DNA of 64,000 nt from Blastomussa wellsi (Eukaryota; Cnidaria; Anthozoa; Scleractinia; Plerogyridae): assembly GCA_947652115.1 (NCBI GenBank), contig OX393573.1, positions 1,874,857 to 1,938,856 of the forward strand. The letters run 5' to 3'. The number at the start of each line of letters is the position of its first letter. The stretch's first letter is position 1. The notes beneath the pieces are model-generated. The model saw only the letters and a program-made list of their open reading frames with translations, was not told the origin of the DNA and searched no databases. This document shows, in pieces, positions 10,592-23,500 of the stretch. A program made the translations under genes and the position numbers.

Positions 10592-10847
10592 TGTGTATGG
10601 CCCTGGAGCATGCTGGATAATGTATGCAAACATTGGCTGGAAGTACTTGAGAAAAGACAGCGAAAGAGGGATAAAAGAAAATCATATTTACAAAGCGACA
10701 TGGGTCAGCGAGTTGACGAAAGTTAACCCTCTTTATTTTTACCCGCTTGTTAACTTTATTTACGTGCCAATGGCGAAATGAATGAGACTGATTTCACACA
10801 CCAGCTGTTTTAGTGTTCTAACATTTGTATACATACAATTCGCACTG

Positions 10848-13800
10848 ATGACTCGCGAAACAAGGCGCTATCTTCAGTGGATTCCGCGAAAGGTACGAAG
10901 ATGGTTTCTTGTGATTTCCGTTTGTTTGCTACTCACAGTAGCAATTCAAAGTTTATTTGGCCAAGGTAAGGTCATGTTTAAGCTTATTTCCGCTTATTTC
11001 GAAGCCGACGTCTTGTTTGGAAAATTATTTTTAATGTTACGTTCGGTAAAATACTATTTATCTCCATATTTGTGGAAAAGGTTTTGAAAACACCTGTTAA
11101 ATTTGGATGATAATCACCAGTTGAAGAAATCCTTTGCACGAGGCTATCCCTGATTTCTGTCCCCACGCTACGTTGTGATGCGTGACACGTGAAATGTCAG
11201 GCATCAATTCGTGAAATGTCACGCATCACAAAAACCGTATTTCGGCGTATTTCTACTAAATGAAAGAGGTGGAAACCAGTCATTTATAGAAAATAAAGTA
11301 TCAGTATTTGGCAAATAAACTACGAGTTGAATATTTTTCTGAGGTGATTAATTAGAGGGTTTTTGTCTATAAAAATACTTTTTTCTTTCCTTTCCTTCTG
11401 AATTGAATATCGAACGTTTCGCAATCTTCCTTTGCAACTTTTGAGAAACAAGAAAATGCCACCATTTTGTAGACAACCTCTAGCCACTGCACACTAATGG
11501 CAGATAGTGTATAATATCTCCTAGTATAGTGTATACTGTTTTAGGAGTATTTCTATTAAAGCTTAAAGCTTAATAAAAGTCACAAATTTGTCATAGTTTT
11601 GTTATTCCCTAGGATGTAGAGACAGGTATTCTGATTGGTGGTGAATTTAAAAAGGCAGAATCAGACACAAAATAGAATTATAAGAAAAAAAGTAAAAAGA
11701 TGGGGGTTGCATCCATACTCATGACAGGGTTTTTGCAGAAGAGGGGCTGTCCTCGGATGTCTATTTTCAACCTTCTGTAACCTCAATGCATTTTTTTTAA
11801 ATATTTGTGTCTTGAACAAGGGATACTGCAGTTGGTTTCTACTAATTGATATTTTTATTGCTACTAATCAGTCTTAGTGCAAGCATAATAAACCTTTATC
11901 GCTTGAGCGTGTTTGTTTTCCCAGTACAGACCATGTGACATTCTCCAGAGAATTGTTCTTTTGTCCATCCAAAAATTATTTATTCATATACACGCAAATC
12001 CGGCCTCAAGAGTCCACGTGGGCCCGAAGAGGATAAATAAAATAATATATAAATACACGCAAATATTTGAAAATTTGAAAAAAAAAAAGAATTCTCAAGA
12101 GTATCATCGCATGGTCTGTAATGAGGCAACAAATCGCGGAAGCGAAAAAGGTCTATTTTGTTGCATAGATTTAATTTCTTTTAAGTGAAAAACATGTATT
12201 TTAAATTGCAAAGTCCAGCATGCAAACCTTCAGTTTCAAGGCTGCTGCAATTCATCCATTATCAAGAATTCGGATTATTGCAGCCTTGCTACGTCTTACT
12301 TCTTATCAGTCATTATCCTGTCCTCTCATAAAGTCTAGGGTCATCGTAACGTCGTACCCAGTGCGTGACAAAGCAATCAATGCAATCAAGATAGCGTGAC
12401 ACAAAAGTTGTGCATATGCAAATATGGCATTGTGCAATGTGTGTGTCTTTGGTGCGTCTTGTACACAATAGGAAGAGAAGTCTGATGATGCTGTTGATTT
12501 TCCCCATAGCGGTTTGTTGCTTCTTCCGTGTAGCTACAGGTTTGTTTAGTATTCTATTCCATCTAGTCCATTTAGCGTGGCTGTCTCGAGTTACTGTAAA
12601 ATAGCGAATATTTCTCTGCACTTGGCAGGTTTAACTGATGACAAATGGCGCCAGCTTTTGATCGCTAGGTAATGTTTAATGCGCATTCTCTAAAACTCGA
12701 CCCCGTACTTTTCTGACTGTTAGCCAATATATATTTTGCGTCGTCACCGGCCATATATCTATTGAATTATTAAAGTGGAACAGCTGGGATTAGCGGGATT
12801 TAATCCCCGCTGTTCCATATCTTAAAATGTGACTTTATTTATCATTACACCTGGAAGTATTTTTCCGATATTTCAGGTCCCATTCTTTTGTGTTTTCCTC
12901 TCTCGGTGCGGGGATTTTATTCAGGTTACAAATTAAGTCAAATATTTGTTGGTGTATTGCATAATTTAATGCCAAACTCTTCGCCGATCCTAACCGCGTC
13001 AGGATATTTTCTCAAATGCATCAACGAAATTCTAAGTGTCCGATTTATTATAAAGACCCCTCTATAAACGGTGCAGACTGCAGATCGTTTAACTTATGCT
13101 TTAATATAAATTTGCACATTTCTTCGCTGTCAATAAAAAGCTATGCAATTTCTTTTGTTAGAGATCAGTAATTCAATGTTGTTTTTGTTAAGAAAAAACT
13201 TGTCAAATGCTATGCTTTATTGCGGATATATAACCAATTTGTTGAAATTTTCTACTGATTTTAGGCTAATTCAGTCCAGTTCAGCCCGTTCAGTTGGTAT
13301 TTTCATTGTTTGCTTTTCTGAACTGTGCTTGAGGGTGATTCGTTTTATCTCCATATGTATCTTTCTCAATATAAAAGTCATTTGCAAAGTCACGCGAGAA
13401 CACTGAGCCGCGAAAGCGCTTTTAGTCCTAGCAGTCCAAGCAGCACTAAATTGGCCAATCAGTGTGTCTTATTGATAACCATGGCCAGAGGAACAATAAC
13501 TAAAATCAACCATTCAGAATGCTCTATTGCCAGACCATATGTTGGTAGTAATTCTACTCGGTAGCAGTTGTTATTGTTTTAGGGGCTAGGGGCATTGTTC
13601 CTGCTGTTTGTTCTATTGTTTTCACGCAGGGTATCGAGCCATTCATGTGAGGCGGTATTAATTGTCCCGAATGATCTCGTGCGAATTAGAAAAAGAACGT
13701 ATTTGACTCGTATGAAACACCTCCTATTACTTTTTTTGGTTTATAAAACTTACACCAGGGAGTTCTTTCCGACAAGAACACTCACTGGGTCCGTTAGCAT

Positions 13801-16800
13801 CCCGTTCTTTTTTTTCCTTTTCGCTTGTATCCATATATAATTTTCTTCAGTTGTGCAATGAATCTCGTATTAACCAAGCTTGCTCGGGACCATACTGGGT
13901 CCTCTATCCTTGGTCTTTTCTGAACGGACCTCGGCGCTTTGCTCGGCCCGTATTTTTAAAATCTCGGGACGATATTCTTTCAGTAAATGAGTACAGCCTT
14001 TGCGCTTGCAACGATATACAATCATAATCAGCTGAAAAGAAGGGACCTTGAAAACGATGAATCTCTCTACTTGTTCTATTGTATCAATAGTGTGTTTCGA
14101 AATGGTGGAAAAACATTTTGTCCTGCGATTCTACGATCACTTGGCCGTTGTCAAAAACTTAACACGGCAATTTACTGCAACTTGATTTCCTTTACTTTTT
14201 AAAAATTGTCCGATCCTAACCATATTCTTCCAAACCAAATGTAACAAAATATATGAGCGGCACTAGGGAGAATGTAGACGTTGGACTGTCTTATCCTGCT
14301 CTATATGTCAATGTTAGACGTGATAGAACTTTAATTGTAACTGTTTTCTAGGTTCTGCCCAAGATGAGATCGATTACTTGGCTTCCAACATGGAGGTGGT
14401 CTATGATGTGCTCAATAACCTGTTGCCGATTCCGAACGGATCTTTTCCCACCTTCCTGTCACAGATAACACTCATTAACAAGGGACGTCACACCATACAG
14501 CGCGGAAATTGGTCTGTTTACTTTTGTAACATCAGACTTGTTGAACCGGAGCATTTGAGACACAACCCCGCCGGATATGTAATCCCAGGGAACTACGGGA
14601 TCAAATTCACCCATATTAACGGATGTCTTCACAAGTTCGAGACTACCAGCGATTTCAAAGACATACCGGTCGGAGGTTCTTTTAAGTTCGAATTCAAGGC
14701 TGCTCATTGGTCCGTTTCTAGAACTGACGTCATGCCGAGATGGTACGTTTCCGCGGAAGGATTAAGCCCGCGTGTGATAAAAAACACAGATGACGAAGAA
14801 TTAAAGTTTGTAGGCAAGTTTGATACCAAGGAGAAATGGAAGCGTTCAGCTAAAGACGTTTATAACCCTTACACGCCGGAAAATCGCTACAACGTAGACT
14901 TCAGTTCAGATTTGAAGAGCGCGCCGTATGACGTCATTCCCACCCCGGTGGAAATTAACATGGATAAAAACAGTGGCGTGACTATTACTTCAGAATGGAT
15001 TGTGTACATTCAAGCCGGGTTAGAAAACGAAGCTATTCCACTAAAAGGTAGGCTGGACTGATTGATTTAAAGTACAAATTTAATCAAATTTAACCAACCG
15101 GTCTCTATTCATCTTTAGAACTCGACCATTGCCTATTTCACGCTAAATATCGGGCGATTATCAGATACTTGCGTTACCTGGGTTGTCACGCAATCTACCG
15201 CAAATCCTAGTGTGACTATTGAACATATTTAAAAAGTGTAGCCGTAGATATGAGGTAAAAATGCATTTGCCAAATTTTACAAGTGTGTTAATAATATATG
15301 TTTGCTCAAGTTATTCTGTAAATTTAGTTGTCTCTCTTGTTTGGGTCGTTGCTTCTCACGCTTCAATTCATAGCGAAGTGTCACGTTGTGTGACGAACCA
15401 AACATGGCCAAGAAGGCGAGTAACACTTCAGCAGTTCCGTGACATGAAATCTAAGTATATTTGACATGGTGGTTAAATGTAAGAGATACTAAAAAAATAG
15501 TGTGGTTTGTTTTCTCTTAACAGAGAAACTCAAGCTTACAGTTTCCACTTCTACACCAAAAGACACCAAAGCAATTAAACTAATCAAAGGCGACGTTTAT
15601 GTGCCTGCAAAGGGCGGTCAGCAGTTTCCCAGTTCGGATGAATGGTATCATTTGGTGGTGGACTCTTCCAAGGAGCTCATTACAATCACTGGAAAAAGTC
15701 CCGCTGGTGTATTCTATGGCGTGCAGACCCTTCTGGCGTTAAGGAACTCCAGAGGCAGGGTCCCTAAAGTGTCAATTAAAGATGCACCCAGGTATTCTTA
15801 TCGCGGCATGCACCTCGATGTTGCCCGTAACTTTGAAGCGAAAGAACACGTGTTCAAGTTATTGGATGCAATGGCGATGTATAAGCTTAACAAATTTCAC
15901 TTTCATCTGACTGATGACGAAGGATGGAGACTCGAGATTCCTGGATTACCAGAACTTACTCAGGTAAAAAAAATATTATTCGAGAACGAGCGTTAAGTTC
16001 TTTCGCGAGGGCGGAGTGCAAGTACGTTGCAAGTTTATTCGGGTTTTTCATGTTACCCTGACGATTTTCTTATGGCATTTTATACTGCACATGTTTTTGC
16101 CCAAGTTAGGTCCTGGATCGCACGAAGAATTTCCGAGAGTAATTAACAGGGCTCAGCAACGTTCGTTTGCATTCATTTGTGTTTAAATCGTGTTATTTTG
16201 AAATCCGCTAGGCCAAACCTTTGACCATACGAGGCAAGAGTCCACTCGTTAAAGTTGTGTTGCCCCTAACTCTTATGGGATTTGATCTGTTTAGTCAATG
16301 AACGGTGTCGCTTGTTTCACAGCAAGACAGTGGCAACTCTGTAAAGAAATAATAAGGACTGATAAACTCCTGTTATTTTGTTCTCAGGTGGGGAGCAAAC
16401 GTTGCTTTGACTTGCATCACAAAACCTGCATTCTGTCACAACTCGGCTCAGGCCCCGACGCGTCCACCTCGGGCTCAGGCCACTACTCGGTCCAGGACTA
16501 CAAGGATATACTGAAATACGCGAAAGCGCGTCATATTCAAGTGATTCCTGAGTTCGACATGCCAGGGCATGGGAACGCCGCCATCAAAGCGATGCTGGCA
16601 CGGTATGACAAGTTATCAGCCCAGGGAAATAAGGCAGAGGCCGAGAAATACCTTTTATCAGAAGTGAATGACACTTCAAGATATTTATCAGTGCAATATT
16701 ACACCGATGATGCCATAAATCCTTGCATAGAGTCCACATACACTTTTGTTGAGCACCTGGTCCTGGCTATCGTAGACATGCACAAGGACACGCAACCGCT

Positions 16801-19207
16801 GGCCATTTACCATTTCGGCGGAGACGAGGTGGCGCACGGTGCTTGGGCCAATTCCACCGCATGCAACGATCTTGCGCGGAAGCTGGGACTAAACAGTTCC
16901 AATGGAAAAATTGTCGACGAGTTGAAAGATTATTTTGTTCAGCGTGTTTCTAATATCACAGTCAATCACAGCCTTGAACTTGCCGGGTGGGAAGACGGTC
17001 TTATGAGCTTCAAAGATGTTCCGTATGACCGTGAGACGTTGAGGAATGCTCGGGTGTATGGATATGCGTGGAATAATATCTGGGAGTGGGGGAGCGGTAA
17101 GCGAGCATACGAGCTGGCCAATGCTGGATATCAGGTTCGTATACAATAAGCAGTTTACTGGCATTCATTTCACGAGAACGAGCGTAAAGAGTGCTTTTAT
17201 CCCAACCGGTACTGCGGAAAAACGAGAGAATGTGAACATTTTGGCAATTTTTGAGGAAACCCCTGAATATTTAAGGCTAAGATTTATACTAGATGTAGAT
17301 TGTATTATTTTTATTTTCCTCTCAATTTCCACCTTCTTAATTTTGCTTCCAATTTTTGCTGCCTACAAGCTCGCACGATTGGACTAAAATTATGCCATCG
17401 ATGTACCATGGCCTCCCTTGATGACCTCAAAAAACCTCGAGAAATCGTGACGTCATACGCGTGCGCGGCGCTTTCAGCCGTATCCCCCAACCTAGCCCCC
17501 AGGCCTTCTCGGCTCAGTCAGCCGTGACGGCCCCAAGAGACTCTTACTCAGAGTTCGCGCGGACAGAGTTCAGAGTTCGCGACTTTTACTCGATTTTCAA
17601 GCCTAGCGGTGCAAAACGTATTTTATCCATTCTGTATTCACCTTTTACCCAAACTGTGTAGGTCATTATGTCCCAGGCCACACATTTGTATTTCGACCAC
17701 CCGCAAGAACCCGACCCAGAGGAGCGTGGTTTCTACTGGGCGACACGGTTTACCGATACTCGTAAAGTGTTTGGTTTCATGCCGGATGACTTGTTCGCGA
17801 ATGTGGAGACCAACCGAAATGGTGAACCGCTGACCAGAGAGAAACTGTGTAACAATTCGGGCATGTGCACTGACTTGGTGAAGAAAGAAAATATTGTAGG
17901 TTGGTATAATTTGTCTTCAAGCTGGTGTGGGTTGAATAACGAAAAGGCAATCCTTTTCTTTACCATACGCCAAATTCCGAGTCGTTGGCTTAGTAACGTA
18001 GGCAATTCTTCTCGAGCCGATGTCTGTGCGAGTTTGATATCTGTGGGAAATTCAATTTAAAATTAGATTGTCTGTAAAAATGCTGTGACAGGAGACAGTG
18101 TAGAACATTTGGACGCTCGAAGTCATGCGCTTTTGAGATGAGTTTGATATCATACCATGCCTGTTAATGTCATTAGGAATGCAAGGCCATCTTTGGTCAG
18201 AAACAGTGCGGACCGCTGGCCAAATGCACGGCATGATCTTTCCGCGCATGTTAGCACTGGCAGAACGCGCGTGGCATAAGGCACCATGGGAAGACATCAG
18301 CAATAAAACGGAGAGAAACGCCAAGAGGAAGGAAGACTGGGGAAAGTTTGCAAACACACTCGGCTACAGGGAACTGGGTCGACTTGACGAGATTGGTGTG
18401 GCATATCACGTGACACCACCTGGGGCACGGTGAGACTTTGATAACACACGTCTATTGATACATAAATATGGTACTTTTTCTTTTGATTTATTTTTGTACT
18501 AATTAGTTAACGTTTTTCCCACAGTGTTGATGAGGGCGAACTAAAGATCTCGAATATGTTCCCAGGCCTTGGATTTCAATATTCAACTGATCTTAAATCG
18601 TGGAAAAATGTTGAAGATGTTTCGGAGTTGGAAGGCAAAATTAAGCTGCGAACCAGGTCAGAACAATTTATTGTTATTTCAGTTGTTTCTCGTGTGAGGG
18701 TTTAGAGGCAAAGCCTTGGTTGACTGGACACACCCCATTGATATTAAGTTAATTAAACACCATTGATATAGGATATGAAAGATTCACTTCTCTCTCATTC
18801 CGGCCAGTTTTAATCTTTGTAATGCTTGATCGCTTCCCAGGTACTTCTGTTATACCACGGCCAAACGCAATAAAGCGTATAGTAAAGCGTTTTAAGCTCC
18901 ACTGGTTTCGACTGACTCATAGGTGACGATGCTTAATAACCCCGGTTTCTGTAGCACAAAGTATTTCTACTCCCCCCCCGCTGGATGACATTTTGGACGA
19001 TCACTTACTCCCCAAGATTCTGTCAGGTTGTCCCAACAATTCTTCCTCTGTTAAACTTGCAGTTCAACGGATGGCCTTCGTCATAGCAGGCCTGTGGAGG
19101 TGGAAGCTCCTTCCAAGCCACCCTCTCCCAGCTGCTCACAACAATTGACGTCACAGTTTGTCATTCTCGCCGCTGTAGTTGCGGGCTTCTTGTTACTGAT
19201 GTTGTAG
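10848..19207 (+). CDS. GH20-2: chitobiase-like beta-N-acetylhexosaminidase with hydrophobic C-terminal tail
   Basis: Exons 10848-10965, 14352-15047, 15524-15963, 16388-17134, 17662-17899, 18177-18429, 18525-18656, 19063-19207; all GT/AG, phases consistent, 922 residues. The start is an ATG opening a basic stretch and hydrophobic core (residues 19-37) ending LFGQGSAQ, readable as a signal peptide or anchor. Domains in order: CHB_HEX, GH20b (ends HFHLTDDEGWRLEIPG), catalytic barrel with Asp564-Glu565 in HFGGDEV, WEDG, then LWSETVRT, and CHB_HEX_C. Unlike its neighbours the last exon encodes 48 residues: a Pro/Ser-rich spacer, SCSQQ, and about 18 hydrophobic residues running to the stop. That fits a GPI-attachment signal or a tail anchor. 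It diverges from GH20-1, converges on GH20-3, and is most like GH20-4. Expected role: outside-facing removal of GlcNAc/GalNAc. Confidence 0.9.
12777..12818. repeat. Short hairpin in GH20-2 intron 1
   Basis: GGAACAGCTGGGATTA is followed a few bases later by TAATCCCCGCTGTTCC, its near complement. It is a possible stem-loop. Otherwise the long first intron (10966-14351) shows nothing that I can name. Confidence 0.45.
18900..19030 (-). repeat. SINE fragment in GH20-2 intron 7
   Basis: 'aaccccggtttctgtagca', 'tatttctactcc' and 'ctggatgac' parallel the antisense SINE tail at 9705-9765. It is a partial, diverged copy just before the last exon. Confidence 0.45.
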
Positions 19208-20565
19208 TGAGCTCAGGGCTGTTGTCTCTGCAACAATTTGTGCAGAACCATTGAATAGAACTTAGAGTGGTGTAGGCTCGCATTTTACTAAACATAAACA
19301 CTAGCTTGTAATAGGTATATTCACAAGCGTCATTGGAACAAACATCTGCTTATTCATTTCTTAGTTAATAGAGGGGTTTTCAGTTGAGTGTCGAAAGTAA
19401 TTAGCAAATTGCTTCGCTTTTGAATTACTACGCTCAGTGATTGGTTTAAAAATTTCACGCCACTTTTTCGACCAATCAGAAGTAAAACCAAATCAATCGT
19501 GACTCGCGCGCGCAAGTTTTCCCGCGCTTTTTGTCGACTACGTGTAATTACTTCGAGTTTTGATTGGTTCACTGGATTGTCCCCGTCATTTGTGATTGGA
19601 AAAAGTGGTTTTGGTTTTACGACACTCAGTTGAAACTCGCTACATCAGTGTAGTCAAACCACAGGGAAGGAACAGAAAGAGTATCCGTATTAGAGAGATC
19701 GAGTTTATATAAATTATGATTTATGTTGGACCAAGTGAACTGTCTGCAACAGGGAGGGGTCCGTACGGGGTAGTTCCAAGAAAATAATTCTTTGAATGAA
19801 ATGGCGCTCTTATGACGCGCGTGGCCGAGTGGTTCCCAGAATAAAGGTAAATGACACCAATACAATAATGATGTAACTTAGTTGGCGTAGTTCGTCTGAA
19901 AATATTGTAATAATTGATCCAATGTATAACACACACCAGAGACAAAAACTATACGCATTTTTCACTGAAGCAAACACTCCAGAAAGTTTTTTACTTAGTT
20001 TCTATTATCATTCTTTGTATTTGATTAACAAGAAAATGAACGAATTTTAAATTTTAGCTTTCCTCTGTGTTTGTTTCGGTTCTGCAACCTTTTAAGATAA
20101 AACTGTTCTAAGGCTACGTCCACACTAAGCCTGATAAATTTGAAAATGGCGTTTTCGCCTCGAAAGCGGATTAAACGTTTCCGTTTTAAAATTGTTTCCT
20201 CGTCGATTTTGAAACGCTGCCTCCCCAGGAACGCTTAAATACACGGTAGAGCATGCACACATTACCTGAGTCATGTTATTCGGCTGCTTTTTTTTGCCAG
20301 CGTTTTCAAAGTTCCGGTTTCGCCGTCCACACTAACACTAATTTGAATCTCAGATTCTGAATCAGTTTCGTTAGTTTGAGAAATCGCTCGCCGTTCATTT
20401 CTATTTTATGACAATGAATTCAATCCGTTTTGGTTTTTCATTCTTGTTTGTCTGCTTCTACCTCATTTTGCCTGTTTTAGCTTGACCATCTTTCCCTGCC
20501 TTTTCTTTCGAGGGATAATTGTGATCGTATTTTTCGTTTCTTATCTCAGACTTTTCTTATTTTAT
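19208..20565. other. Convergent spacer between GH20-2 and GH20-3
   Basis: It contains one full MITE (19371-19641) and a repeat-like stretch at about 20113-20345 ('ctacgtccacacta' and a later 'gtccacacta', a motif common in animal interspersed repeats). No gene supported. Confidence 0.55.
19371..19641. mobile_element. MITE, TTTCAACTGAGTGTCG family, full-length
   Basis: Terminal repeats of about 23 bp read inward as GGTTTTCAGTTGAGTGTCG and the complement of CGACACTCAGTTGAAACTCGC. The interior has 'tgattggtt' boxes and 'gcgcgggaaaa'-type blocks shared with copies at 38959, 44419 and 46579. Confidence 0.75.
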
Positions 20566-20566
20566 T
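20561..20566 (-). terminator. AATAAA overlapping the GH20-3 stop codon
   Basis: The minus strand reads TGAATAAA, so the hexamer starts on the last base of the stop codon. If used, the 3' UTR would be only some tens of bases long. It may also be chance in AT-rich DNA. Confidence 0.3.
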
Positions 20567-23500
20567 CAAGTCTTTTCGTCCTTAATGTGTATCCCAGAAT
20601 CTTCCTTCTTTTCCTGAGATTTTTCATCAGTTTTTCTGTGTTCAGCCGCCTGGGAGTTTTCTCCGTCTTCTTGTTTCGAGTCACCTTGTTTCTGTCGCTC
20701 GTGTATTATCTCGGACTGAGGTGCGAACACGACGTTATCGTTGTTTTTGTTTTCCACTACGGCTGGTGTCGGTGGTTCAACCTCAATTTCTCTGCTCACG
20801 CGTCGACCATCAGAAGATCTAAACAAAATAACGTTATATCAAAATACAGATTCGCATAGAACCACTTTTAGTTGTGGGGGAGAGGAATGGAAATTGTGGG
20901 TACAAAGAAGGAGAGACAGAATGGAGCCGAGGCCTCGTCCTCGGAGCCCGCGATCCATTTGGATTGCGCCTCTGGGGACGAGAATGAACTGTTTTTTTTG
21001 TCGTTTTTTTTCAAATTATTTTTCATCTGTGGTGCACTAAAATTGTGCGAGGCGCCACCTAGAAAAGTTTTTGAGTACTTTTTGATCTATTTTTGAAAAA
21101 CTTCTGTTGCCCCTGTTTCAAAATGGGACCACTTGCCGTTCGTTCGCAGGTTGACAAATTCCCACGAAAGCAAATAGCGAATTTGCGAGACATCAACATG
21201 ACCGAAACCGATAAAGCAGGGCTGCAACCGTGGACAGCTGTATCGCCCTAAATTGGGACTCGTCAGCAAGGCGCAACAGAAACGCGAACGCCAGCCCAAA
21301 TAAAATATCAAAATGACCCGTTCACTTAACTTACCTAGTTCTCAACTTTATCTTCTCTTCGACCTCCGCATTGCTCGTGAAGTCATTCCACGTTACTCCA
21401 TCATCAGCTGAGTATTCAACTTTCAGGCCAGGCAGCGCAGCCCTTGCTTCCAGTCTCCTGCCTACAAACCTACACAAAAAGTCGTTTATTCAAAAAGGTC
21501 CGGGCTAGGTTGCATTGCAGTCATTCTCGTCCCCATAGCCCTTTTCGTTTCTCTAAGCTGGTGGGGCCTCTGCAGAGAAACGAAGGGATCTGGGGACCTA
21601 GGATTTCCAGTCTTAGATTCTCGGTCTTCCGGACTTCATGTATATACTATTAATGTTTCTACATATTGTATGCTGCAATATGGTGGCCGGCGAACATTTT
21701 GACTTCCGTTTAAGATTTCTTTGTTCTCAAACAGCCAACAACAAAAATTCAACTTTTTTGGAAAATCCTACGTCCCCAGAGCCCTTCGTTTCTCTTGCAA
21801 AGGCCCTGCCGGCTAAGAGAAACGAAAAGGGCTATGGGGACGAGAATGTGCGGTCATATGCTCCACTTAACATTCATTAATTCATGTTGCCTGGAGACGA
21901 AGGCGACAAATACCGCTGACTCACAGAACTATCATTGAGCCGAAAGTGAGAATTTCGAAAAAATAATATTTGGGCAATTTTACGAACTTGTCTTAGAGAA
22001 TTTTGGAGAATTTTCATTTCATCTTCGATGCTACTCTGAACCCCCTACCGTCCAATTCAAATTTGTACCAGTTCAACTTGGGCAATTAATGCAACTGTCG
22101 TCTATTGAGCTAAAACTAATGCTACCTCGCTCCAGGTGGCGTCACGTGATAGGCCACACCCATCTTGTCAAGCCGAGCCAATTCCTTGTAACCCAGCGTG
22201 TTAGCAAAGTTCACCCAGTCACCAGTCTTCTCACGATCTCGCGCAGCCCTGTCCCTAATCCCTTCCCAAGGTGCTTTGCGCCAAGCGCGCTCTGCCAAGG
22301 CAAGAAGACGAGGGAAGATCATTGGGTACATTTGGTCCGCGGTTCTTATTGTCTCGCCCCAGACTGCTGCCTCCACACCTGAACGAAGAACATAAGAAAT
22401 GGTTAGGAATTTCTCAATTACAACACACCCGATTAATCTTTGGTAGACGCTTAGTTTGTTCTGCTGGAAATCCTCTAATTTCTTTCTCTAATCGAGGTCT
22501 ATATATTCGCTGATTGAACGCAATCGCACACGGGGAAGGGGATTTATTATTTTTGAGGTGTTTGCGCTTCGGATCGAGTGGTCTGGGTTCCAGCTTTGGC
22601 TGGGGTCATTGTGCCGTGGTCTTAGGCAAGACGCTTCACTCATAGTGCCTCTCTCCACCCTGCAGGGGAATAAATGGCTACTGACGAAATTAATGCTGTG
22701 GACAATCCTGCGATATACTGGCGTCCCATCCAGTGGGAGGGGGGGGGGGGGGGGAGGGAGAAGAAATATTTTTAGTCACTTTTTGCTGCGGCAACCTGGG
22801 TAAGCTCCAGGCTGATAAAAGTCTAATGTTAGCTGTGAATTAAAAGCTATTGAAATCTCCTAGTTTCCTACTCAGCTTTAAAGGTTGCCATTCACTTAAT
22901 TGATGTAAAACTAAATTCTCAAACCAAACAATGAAGGATTTTATGGCAATGTGTGGGAACAAATTTGATACAGAGATTAAAAGTTAAACATTACCCAGAA
23001 CATTTTGCCGTCCGTCCTCGCACTTCTTCATTCCAGTGCAGTTCCGGATATTGTCGATATCTTCATAGAGCTCTTCAGGCACGAAGCAAAATATTTTGCG
23101 CGTGTCAGTATAAGGTGTGGCCCAGTACTTTCCGCGCTCTTCCGGATGAGGCTCATGCGGGTGGTCAAGATAGATGAAGTCTGGACTTGATAGGACAACC
23201 TGCCATTTGGTAAACAAGAAGTTGTGCTGATAACATGTAGCACAACAGCTGCTACATTACACACTTTTCGAGCGCAAAATGTTGATTTGTATTTTTTGCA
23301 GTCGTGGAAAGTTAAAGTTAACGTCCTGCAAAATGAACCCGCTTCAAAATCTCACGAAGCCAAATATACCATTGGCAAAATATCACATGACAAGCTAATG
23401 CTTCAACATTTTATATCTCAGTAACTGTGCTAGACATTGCGCAGGATGCTTGCCAGGTTTACATCAAAAAATGTAATTACTTATATTTCTAACCAATAAA

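Larger units (their letters stand above)
8928..10847. other. Divergent spacer between GH20-1 and GH20-2
   Basis: It holds the start-side sequences of two divergent genes, so promoters for both should lie here, but no clear TATA box was found. Much of it is repeats: a 70-bp-arm palindrome (9123-9293), an inverted-repeat element (9383-9640), a SINE (9655-9975), a MITE (10081-10292) and a short hairpin (10513-10591). No gene seen. Confidence 0.6.

Noticed and set aside
20482..20859. Plus-strand ORF of 125 residues rich in Phe and Leu
   Set aside because: It is the complement of GH20-3 exon 8; its composition mirrors the Lys/Glu codons there.
22736..22756. Poly-G run as a G-quadruplex regulatory site
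   Set aside because: It is an uninterrupted run at a SINE end; slippage or a sequencing artefact is more likely.
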